Assembly: GCA_900635495.1 (NCBI GenBank)
Contig: LR134136.1
Span: forward strand, 1,426,001 to 1,490,000
Direction of reading: 5' to 3'
Origin: Atlantibacter hermannii
GTDB taxonomy: Bacteria > Pseudomonadota > Gammaproteobacteria > Enterobacterales > Enterobacteriaceae
Length of the DNA stretch: 64,000 nt
The translations under genes were made by a program, and so were the position numbers. Shown here in pieces: positions 56,754 through 64,000 of the stretch (position 1 is its first letter; each line of letters begins with the position of its first letter). The notes under the pieces are model-generated. The model worked only from the letters and a program-made list of their open reading frames with translations. It ran no database searches and was not told the DNA's origin.

Positions 56754-57817
56754 CAGGTCTCCTTTTTGGCTTCATGTTGCAGGAGCATCGCTTTACGCGC
56801 GACGCCCCAGCGGTAACCGGACAGCTGCCCGTCCTGGCGGATCACCCGGTGGCAGGGAACGATAATCGCCAGCCGGTTAGCGCCGCAGGCACTGGCAACG
56901 GCGCGCACCGCACTGGGTTTGCCCACCTTCGCCGCCAGCGCCTGATAGCTGATGGTTTCTCCGGCAGGGATGGTGCGCAGCGCTTCCCAGACTTGTTGCT
57001 GGAACAGCGTGCCCTGAAAATCAAGCGGCAGGTCAGGAAGATATTCCGGCGTCTGAATACAGGCGACCACCTTTTCAAGGATATCGCTAAAATCATGTTG
57101 CGCCAGCTGGCGTTCGGCATGGGGAAAGAGCGCCGTCAGTTGCGCCTCAAGCTGGGCATCATCATCGCCTAACAGCACGGCGCATATCCCGCGTGGGCTT
57201 TGCGCCACCAGGCAGCGTCCGACATGGCAATCGACCATGGCGTAACGCAGGCTGAGCTGTTTGCCGCCATTGCGAAACTGTGTCGCCGTCATGCCGAGCG
57301 CGCTATCGGCGTCACGATAGTAACTGCTGCCTGAGCCAAACCCCGCCTGATAAAGCGCGGGCGTCACCGCTTCGCCCTGGGTGAGGGCATGGCGCAATCG
57401 CTGATTTCGACGGGCGGTTTGCCACGCTTTGGGCGTCAGGCCGGTCACGGATTTGAACAGGCGATGAAAATGAAACGGGCTCATGGCCATTTCACTCGCC
57501 AGCGCCTCAAGGCTCATGGTTTCTTCCCGTGCATCCATCAGCGCACAGGCCTGGCGGATGCGCTCAAGGCGCTGTTGATGCAGCGGCGCACGATCCGGCT
57601 GGCAGCGTTTACAGGGCCGAAAACCAGCTTCTTGCGCGGCGGCGGCATCCTGAAAGAAGCGAACATTCTGGCGCAGGGGATGGCGCGCCCGGCAGGACGG
57701 GCGGCAGAAAATACCGGTTGTGATAACGCCGAAGACAAACTGCTCATCGGCCGCCGCCTCGCGGTTTTCCACCGCTTGCCAGCGTGCATCATCAGTGTGA
57801 TAGACAGGTCGTTTCAT
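56753..57817 (-). CDS. ada: Ada, adaptive response methyltransferase/activator
   Basis: 354-residue bifunctional protein. The N-terminal zinc domain has the four cysteines (GIFCRPSCRAR and PCKRCQPD), the first of which accepts methyl groups from phosphotriesters. An AraC-type helix-turn-helix follows (MSPFHFHRLFKSVTGLTPKAW), then the O6-alkylguanine methyltransferase domain with active-site PCHRV. Activates itself and alkB after methylation. Intact. Confidence 0.96.
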   Translation of the reverse strand: MKRPVYHTDDARWQAVENREAAADEQFVFGVITTGIFCRPSCRARHPLRQNVRFFQDAAAAQEAGFRPCKRCQPDRAPLHQQRLERIRQACALMDAREETMSLEALASEMAMSPFHFHRLFKSVTGLTPKAWQTARRNQRLRHALTQGEAVTPALYQAGFGSGSSYYRDADSALGMTATQFRNGGKQLSLRYAMVDCHVGRCLVAQSPRGICAVLLGDDDAQLEAQLTALFPHAERQLAQHDFSDILEKVVACIQTPEYLPDLPLDFQGTLFQQQVWEALRTIPAGETISYQALAAKVGKPSAVRAVASACGANRLAIIVPCHRVIRQDGQLSGYRWGVARKAMLLQHEAKKET

Positions 57818-57839
57818 GGCTCACTCCTCTGTAAGGGTA

Positions 57840-57860
57840 GCCTCACTCTGCCAGTGAGGC
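57840..57860. terminator. Hairpin between apbE and ada
   Basis: Perfect 8-bp stem GCCTCACT / AGTGAGGC with a 5-base loop after the apbE stop and within the ada leader. No T tract; partial terminator or ada leader structure. Confidence 0.45.
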
Positions 57861-57888
57861 TGCGCCAGAAAACTCAGTTTCTTGCTTT

Positions 57889-58945
57889 TTAATTCTTCTG
57901 TGACAGCAGGAAGGTTTTAAACTGGGGCGACATCCAGGTTGAAAAGCCGTTTGGCTCTTTAATGATCAGATACACCGCCAGTTTTTGTTCCAGCGCCAGC
58001 GCTTTGGCTTTTTCCGGCCCCAGTACCATCAGGCCGGTATCCCATCCGTCAGCTTCCAGCGCCGTCGGGGAGATCACCGTAGCGGAAACCAGCGTGTGCT
58101 GGATGGGATGGCCGGTTGCCGGGTCGATAACATGTGACAGGCGCTTGCCGTCGAGCTCGTAGTAGTTGCGATAGCTTCCGGCGGTGCTGATACCGTGACC
58201 GTTAATGTCAACAATCGCCGACACGGCGTTTTCGCGATCCGTAGGCTGCTGGATCGCCACGCGCCATGAACGTCCTTCCGGATTGGTTCCCCGGCTTGCC
58301 AGCGCACCGCCTACCGAAACCAGATAGCGGCTGATGCCTTCCTCTTCCATTAAACGCGCCAGATTATCCGCCGCGTAACCTTCGCCGACCGTGGAGAGAT
58401 CGACAAACAGATCGGGAATATCTTTTTGCAGGTATTGGCCCTGCGCGGTTTGGCGCACGGTAAGATGGGATAAACCCACGCGCGTTTTGGCGCTGGCAAT
58501 GTCCTGCTCTGACGGCGTTTTTACCGGTTGCTTGTCCGGGCCGAATCCCCAGAGGTTTACCAGCGGGCCGACGGTAATGTCCATTGCGCCCTGGGTCTTT
58601 TGGCCGATTCGCAGGGACAACGTGACGATGTCGCTCATGGCTTCGCTCACCGGCCACGGTTCAGTGCTGGTGGAGCGATTGAATTTCATGAGCGCGGAAT
58701 CTTTTTTCCAGGTGGAGAGCAGCCAGTCATCGGCGTCGAGCTGAGCCTGAATTTTTTCGCGCAGCGCGCTTTCACGCTCTGGCGCAACCCCGGCCAGGCT
58801 CACCCGCCAGAAGGTGCCCATGGTTTTGCCTTCCATCCACCATGGCGCGTTGAGTGGTTTCCGCCTTCTTTGGCGAATTGTCACATGCGGTAAGCAACAG
58901 AACGGCGGCGACCATTCCGATGCAGAGTCCTGATAAACGTCTCAT
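57889..58945 (-). CDS. apbE: ApbE, FMN transferase lipoprotein (one frame break)
   Basis: Periplasmic, Mg-dependent flavin transferase that attaches FMN to RnfG, NqrC-like and related proteins. Start ATG 58945 opens a lipoprotein signal (MRRLSGLCIGMVAAVLLLTAC). An extra base at plus-strand 58837-58838 breaks the frame soon after it; repair gives RAMVMEGKTMGTFWR and 351 residues, the E. coli length. FAD-binding segments include STVGEGYAAD, YLVSVGGAL and the metal-binding ALEADGWDTGLMVLG. Confidence 0.93.
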
Positions 58946-59076
58946 TATTCCCCCTGATTAAGGGCCGAAGAGTACAATAATTTTGGCCGCTTGTCGGGGA
59001 GAAATGCGTTATGCGCACTGGCATCGCGCACGTTTTTGGTCTGAAGAACGGCACCCCTCCACCGATTGCCTGGCAC

Positions 59077-59101
59077 AAAAAAAGGGAGCCCGTGGGCTCC
59101 C
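59077..59101 (-). terminator. Intrinsic terminator of ompC
   Basis: On the minus strand GGGAGCCC / GGGCTCCC with a 2-base loop, followed by seven T, 29 bp after the ompC stop. Confidence 0.93.
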
Positions 59102-59129
59102 CTCGTACGACATTCAACTGCGTTGCAAC

Positions 59130-60248
59130 TTAGAACTGGTAAACCAGACCCAGGCCGACGATATCGTCGGTGCCAATGCCTGCGGCACGGGTAAAGTTGT
59201 TTTCGTCCAGCAGGTTGATTTTGTAATCAACATAGGTAGACATGTTTTTGTTGAAGTAGTAAGTCGCGCCAACATCAACATATTTCACCAGATCCTGGTC
59301 GCCATAGTTGGTTACGCCATTGGTGATGTCTTTACCTTTAGACTGCAGGTAAGCCACGGAAGGACGCAGACCGAAGTCGAACTGGTACTGTGCAACCACT
59401 TCGAAGTTTTGCGCTTTGTCTGCAAAACCGAAGGCGTTAGCGCTGGAGCTGCCGCCGAAACGCGTTGCGTTGTAAGTCTGGGTGTACTGTGCAGCCAGGT
59501 AAACGTTGTTGGCGTCATATTTCAGCGCACCAGAGTAGGTTTCTGCGCGGTCGCCGTTACCGTAGATGCCAGCCAGATTGTTCTGGTCGTCAGTGCGTTT
59601 AGAGGAAGACATCGCACCGCCGATACCGAAGCCAGAGCCCAGATCGTAAGTCAGGGACATGCCATAACCGTCACCGTTCTGTTTCAGAACGCTACGGCCT
59701 GCGAAATCTTCACCGCGTGCGCTGCCGTTTTTGCCCTGGTATTGCAGCGCAAAGTTCAGGCCGTCAACCAGACCGAAGAAATCGGTATTACGATAGGTGG
59801 CAACGCCGTTTGCACGGGATTGCAGGAAGTTGTCCGCGCCATAAGTGTCGCCGCCGAATTCCGGCAGAACGTCGGTCCAGGACGTTACGTCGTAAACGAC
59901 GCCATAGTTACGGCCGTAATCAAACGAACCCGCGTCGCCAAATTTCACACCGGCGAAGGCCAGACGCGACCAGGCGTCATTTTCGCTTTCTGAGGTGTTG
60001 CCCTGAATCTGGTATTCCCACTGGCCGTAGCCGGTTACCTGATCGTTGACCTGGGTTTCGCCTTTGAAGCCGAGACGCATGTAAGTCTGATCGCCGTCAG
60101 CGCTTTTGTCGTCAGAGAAATAGTGCAGGCCGTCTACCTTCCCGTACAGGTCCAGTTTGTTGCCGTCTTTATTATAAACTTCAGCCGCATTTGCAGCACC
60201 CGCAGCTAAGAGCGCCGGTACTAATAAGGACAGGACTTTAACTTTCAT
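59130..60248 (-). CDS. ompC: OmpC-type general porin
   Basis: Trimeric outer-membrane porin of 372 residues. Signal peptide ends AAGAANA-AEVYNKDG; the constriction loop L3 carries PEFGGD; the C terminus is the barrel signature GLGLVYQF with terminal Phe. Intact. Downstream of OmpR-type sites and divergent from micF, which fixes it as the ompC locus. Confidence 0.97.
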   Translation of the reverse strand: MKVKVLSLLVPALLAAGAANAAEVYNKDGNKLDLYGKVDGLHYFSDDKSADGDQTYMRLGFKGETQVNDQVTGYGQWEYQIQGNTSESENDAWSRLAFAGVKFGDAGSFDYGRNYGVVYDVTSWTDVLPEFGGDTYGADNFLQSRANGVATYRNTDFFGLVDGLNFALQYQGKNGSARGEDFAGRSVLKQNGDGYGMSLTYDLGSGFGIGGAMSSSKRTDDQNNLAGIYGNGDRAETYSGALKYDANNVYLAAQYTQTYNATRFGGSSSANAFGFADKAQNFEVVAQYQFDFGLRPSVAYLQSKGKDITNGVTNYGDQDLVKYVDVGATYYFNKNMSTYVDYKINLLDENNFTRAAGIGTDDIVGLGLVYQF

Positions 60249-60588
60249 GTTATTAACCCTCTGTTATATGCCTTTTATATATATCTTTTGTTATTACCAC
60301 TGCTTACTGATCAATCCTGTAATCAGTCGGCGAACCCATTGTCCAAAACAAAACCAGAATAATCCAATGCGAATATGATACTAAAACTTTTAAGGTGTTT
60401 CATTTTGCACTTTGGATGTAACAATTTGTGAATTTTACGGAACTTTTTTTAGCACTAATCGCTAAAAATATCAGCACTAATAATCAAAAAAATATAATTA
60501 GTTAATAAAATCATCATGTTATTATGAGTTGATCTTTACCGCACTGAATGACAAAACCTTTTCTAAATTCATAACTAAAATAGATACC
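60249..60588 (-). promoter_or_regulatory. ompC leader, promoter and OmpR-binding region
   Basis: The 340-bp gap contains the ompC -10 element (minus-strand TATCAT at 60375-60380) and, just upstream, repeated OmpR-like boxes over about 60391-60425 (minus strand TGTTACATCC, TGCAAAATGAAACACC). The stretch AAAGTTTTAGTATCATATTC is nearly that of E. coli ompC. The 5' leader before the start is about 120 bases. The rest, toward micF, is AT-rich with no gene. Confidence 0.82.
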
Positions 60589-60681
60589 GCTATCATCATT
60601 AACTTTATTTATTACCGTCATTCGATCCCGAATGTCAGTTTTACCCCTATTTCAACCGGATGCATGCATCCGGTTTTTTTT
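60589..60681 (+). ncRNA. micF: MicF antisense small RNA
   Basis: About 93 nt beginning GCTATCATCATTAACTTTAT, nearly identical to E. coli MicF at the 5' end that pairs with the ompF ribosome-binding site. It ends in a hairpin (CCGGATGC / GCATCCGG) followed by eight T. Divergent from ompC, as expected. Represses ompF translation with Hfq. Confidence 0.94.
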
Positions 60682-61058
60682 ACCCTTTTTTACGTAATGT
60701 GAATAATTGCCTGATTAAAAAACGGGTATTTTTTACAACGCCCTTCACTTTCCCGCGCACAATTTTATTAGCGCCTCGTTATCGGATGATAATTTGTGCC
60801 TCTACTGCTTCGTTTCATGACGCCGATTATTTAACCATTCCAACCGCTTATTTCCTGTCACACAGAAAATAATTTCGCTGTGCAATCTTTGTCTGTGGCA
60901 ATGTGTTTCGCTTGCTCAGTCTGGAAAATCACGCTGTTCGCTTTATACTGCGGTGTCGGTAATGATGAGCGACTCGCCGCATTGTGCCGCCATTGCGTCA
61001 TAGATATGGCGCTTTACGTTTTTTCTTAACGCCAATTGCCAGCGGGTTAAACACGATA
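60682..61058 (+). other. rcsD upstream region
   Basis: 377 bp with no gene that I can support. A TATACT at 60944-60949 is a candidate -10 for rcsD, with only a poor -35 at the right distance. No clear RcsA/RcsB box or PhoP box was identified by eye. Confidence 0.5.
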
Positions 61059-63724
61059 ATGAGTCAGTCAGACACAATGATCCCCAACAAGTTTTCCTTG
61101 ATGCCGGGCAGCATCACGCGGTTTTTTCTTCTGCTCATCGTGGTTTTGTTGGTAAGTATGGGCGTGATCACCCAAAGCGCGGTGAATGCCTGGCTGAAAG
61201 ATAAAAGCTATCAAATCGTGGATATTACCCATGCGCTGCATAAGCGGATTGATACCTACCGTTATGCGACCTGGCAGATTTACGACAACATCGCCCCCGG
61301 CGACATCGTCCGCCAGCGACGGCTTGCAGGAAACCCGCCTGCGCCAGGATGTGTACTATCTTGAAAAACCCCCGCCGGAAAACCGAAGCGCTGATATTTG
61401 GTTCCCACGACAGTTCAACCCTGGAAATGAGCCAGCGGATTTCTGGCTATCTCGACACGCTGTGGGGCGCCGAGAATGTGCCGTGGTCGATGTACTACCT
61501 TAATGGCCAGGATAACAGCATGATTCTGGTCTCCACGCTGCCGTTAAAAGATCTCTCTACAGGCTTTAAAGAAGGCTCAATCGCCAGTGTCGTGGATTCA
61601 CGCCGTGCGGAAATGCTGCAACAGGCGAATGCCCTCGACGAACGCGAAAGTTTCTCTGCGCTGCGCCGCCTTGCCTGGCAAAATGGGTATTACTTCACCC
61701 TGCGTACGACCTTTAATCAGCCCGGCCATCTGGCGACCGTGGTGGCCTTTGACTTGCCCATCAACGATCTTATTCCGCCCGGTATGGCACTGGACAGTTT
61801 CCGCCTCGATCAGGATAGCGTTCAGAGCGTTCAGTCGGGCAACGATCGTGAAGATCCCGATAGCGTAACCATCAACTTCAACAGCTCGCGCATTGAAGTT
61901 ACATCGCCGCTTAACTCCACGCATCTGAAGCTGGTGTGGGAAGTTCCGTTCGGCACCCTGGTCATGGAAACGCTGCAAAATATCCTGCTGCCGCTGCTGC
62001 TGAATATTGGTTTGCTGGCGCTGGCGTTGTTCGGCTTTACCACTTTCCGTAATCAGCCGACACGTCAGGTGGAAAGTAGCGCCAACAGCTCCTGGCAGCG
62101 GGAGATGAAAAAGCTGCGTGCCCTGAATGAAGAAATCGTTACGCTGTTGCCGCTGGGCCTGCTGGTGCATGACCTCGAATCCAATCGAACGATCATCAGC
62201 AACAGTACCGCCGACCATTTATTGCCCCATCTAAACCTGCAGAACATCACGGCAATGGCCGATCAGCATCAGGGTGTTATTCAGGCCACTATCAATAATG
62301 AGCTCTATGAAATCCGCCAGTTCCGCAGTCAGGTTGTGCCGCGTGCGCAAATTTTTCTCATCCGCGAACAGGATCGGGAGATTCTGGTTAATAAGAAGCT
62401 GAAACAAGCGCAGCGGCTGTATGAGAAGAATCAGCAGGGACGTGCGGCCTTTATGCAAAATATTGGCGAAGCGCTGAAAACGCCGGTTAGAAAGCTGGCG
62501 GAGCAGGCGGGTATGGCGTCCGACGATAACCGTGCGCTGGCAAACCAGGCGGATGAAATTGTGCGTCTGGTGGATGAGATTCAGCTGTTAAACCAGCTGG
62601 AAACCGAGAGCTGGAAAACCACTCAACGCGAATTTTCCATCCAGGAAGTGATCGATGAAGTGGTTCCGCTGGTTCTGCCTGCCGCCAAGCGTAAAGGGCT
62701 GCAACTGCTGGTGAAAAACCAACTGGCGGCCAATGAAACCCGTTACGGCGACCGTGAAGCGTTGCAAAAGATCCTGTTGATGCTGTTGCAGTACGCGGTG
62801 ACCACCACGGACATCGGCAAAATTACGCTGGAAGTGAACGAGGAAGAGTCGGCGAAAGAGCGCCTGAACTTACGTATTCTCAATACCGGGCAGGGGCTGA
62901 CCCCGCAGGAAATCGACAATCTTCATTTCCCGTTCCTGAATGACACATCGGGCGACCGCTTCGGCAAGGCCAACGGGCTCACCTTCTATTTGTGCAACCA
63001 GCTGGCGAAACAGCTGGGTGGTTATCTGAATATTAAATCCCGGAATGAGTTAGGGACGCGCTACTCGCTTCATGTCAATATGGCGGTGGAATCCAAAGAG
63101 GAAGAAGACGAAGAGCGGCTGCTGGACGATGTCATCGCCATGGTGGATGTAACATCTAACGAAGTGCGTTCCGTGGTCGTGCGCCTGTTGGAAAGTTGGG
63201 GCGCCAGCTGCATCACCCCAGATGAACGACTGATAAGTCAAGAGTTTGATATTTTCTTAACTGATAATCCGTCAAATCTTACAGCAACGGGGTTGCTTTT
63301 AAGCGATGATGAAGACCGCGTACAACAGTTAGCGCCTGGTAAACTGCGTGTTAATTTTAATATCAGCGCAGCTTTGCAGGAAGCAGTGCTACAACTAATA
63401 GAAGAGCAACTGGCGCAAGAAGCTGTTCCGGAATCTCCTCTGGGCGGCGATGAAAATGCTCAACTTCACGCCAGCGGCTATTACGCGCTGTTTGTCGACA
63501 CAGTACCGGACGATGTGAAGAGATTGTATACTGAGGCAGCGACAAGCGATTTTGCTGCGCTGGCTCAGACGGCGCACCGCCTGAAAGGGGTGTTCGCTAT
63601 GCTCAATCTTGTCCCCGGCAAGCAGTTATGTGAAACGCTGGAGCATAATATTCGCGAGATGGATGCTCCAGGTATTGAAAAAGATATCAGTGACATTGAC
63701 GCTTACGTCAATCGCTTGCTGTAG
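61059..63724 (+). CDS. rcsD: RcsD, phosphotransfer protein of the Rcs phosphorelay (two frame breaks)
   Basis: Inner-membrane intermediate carrying phosphate from RcsC to RcsB. ATG 61059 (MSQSDTMIPNKFSLMPGS). Two membrane spans flank a periplasmic domain, followed by an inactive kinase-like domain, the ABL domain and the C-terminal HPt domain with His in AQTAHRLKGVFAML. Extra C bases at 61294-61298 and 61369-61373 break the periplasmic part; removing both restores NIAPATSSASDGLQETRL and LEKPRRKTEALIFGSHD and 887 residues (E. coli 890). Confidence 0.95.
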
Positions 63725-63740
63725 CAAGGTAGCCTATTAC

Positions 63741-64000
63741 ATGAACAATATGAACGTAATTATTGCCGATGACCATCCGATTGTACTGTTCGGTATTCGT
63801 AAGTCTCTGGAACAAATCGAATGGGTGAACGTTGTCGGCGAGTTTGAAGATTCCACAGCACTGATTAACAATTTACCCAAGCTTGACGCGCACGTGTTGA
63901 TTACCGATCTCTCAATGCCGGGAGATAAATACGGTGACGGCATTACGCTGATTAAATACATCAAACGCCATTTCCCGAACCTGTCCATTATCGTGCTGAC
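63741..64000 (+). CDS. rcsB: RcsB, response regulator (3'-truncated by window edge)
   Basis: First 86 residues of the Rcs transcription factor: receiver domain with acidic pocket IIADDHP and phospho-Asp in LITDLSMPG. Starts 16 bp after rcsD. The DNA-binding domain lies beyond the window. Since rcsC is 11 kb to the left, the usual convergent rcsB-rcsC arrangement does not occur at this junction. Confidence 0.97.
   Translation, partial: MNNMNVIIADDHPIVLFGIRKSLEQIEWVNVVGEFEDSTALINNLPKLDAHVLITDLSMPGDKYGDGITLIKYIKRHFPNLSIIVL

Noticed and set aside
58983..59993. 336-residue open frame antisense to ompC
   Set aside because: Shadow of the porin gene; begins within apbE/ompC spacer and has no family resemblance.
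1..64000. CRISPR arrays, tRNA/rRNA genes, insertion sequences, prophage
   Set aside because: None found by reading both strands; no regularly spaced repeats, cloverleaf sequences or transposase motifs were seen. The only recombinase is the fimbrial-switch type.

Overview
The window is a chromosomal segment of a member of the Enterobacteriaceae. Nearly every backbone gene has a close Escherichia coli counterpart in the same neighbourhood: menDHBCE, nudI, yfaZ, yfaY, glpCBA/glpT, yfaE-nrdBA, ubiG, gyrA, atoBEAD-atoCS, rcsC, yojI-alkB-ada-apbE, ompC-micF, rcsD-rcsB. The genes are a little diverged from E. coli, and loci present in K-12 are missing here (ais-arn-pmrD between menE and nudI, glpQ-inaA beside glpT, yfaL beside nrdA, yfaP-type genes beside gyrA). 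A small-subunit catalase and an MgtE-type transporter are present instead. The genus cannot be fixed from sequence reading alone; Enterobacter/Kosakonia/Citrobacter-like is the best guess.

Layout: 1-5.4 kb menaquinone operon (+). 5.4-9.6 kb nudI, catalase, yfaZ, yfaY. 9.7-15.3 kb anaerobic glycerol-3-phosphate dehydrogenase glpABC (-) divergent from glpT (+). 15.3-34.7 kb accessory island in the place of glpQ-inaA. 34.7-42.4 kb yfaE-nrdB-nrdA, ubiG and gyrA. 42.4-49.7 kb short-chain fatty acid (acetoacetate) catabolism with its two-component system. 49.9-64 kb Rcs phosphorelay genes, split by an inverted block carrying mgtE, yojI, alkB, ada, apbE, ompC and micF.

The island has two modules. 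The left, AT-rich module is a type 1-like chaperone-usher fimbrial operon preceded by one FimB/FimE-type tyrosine recombinase. Between them lies a 308-bp segment bounded by perfect 14-bp inverted repeats, with an outward promoter that in this orientation points away from the fimbrial genes: a fimS-like phase switch in the OFF state. The right module (23.06-34.69 kb) is a tightly coupled run of eleven genes. It encodes a six-cysteine peptide with a double-glycine leader, a membrane-anchored DsbA-like oxidoreductase, an LpxL-like putative acyltransferase, a C39-peptidase ABC exporter, a MacA/MacB/outer-membrane-factor tripartite pump, and a mini fatty-acid synthase (ketosynthase, MaoC hydratase, acyl carrier protein, ketoreductase). 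I infer a secreted, disulfide-bonded and possibly fatty-acylated microcin-like peptide. I do not recognise it as a described system.

Caution on quality: fourteen genes carry 21 single-base frame breaks, almost all in short homopolymers. When each is repaired, the protein regains the family's normal length. This looks like consensus error in the assembly rather than gene decay, so these genes are listed as CDS with the break positions.
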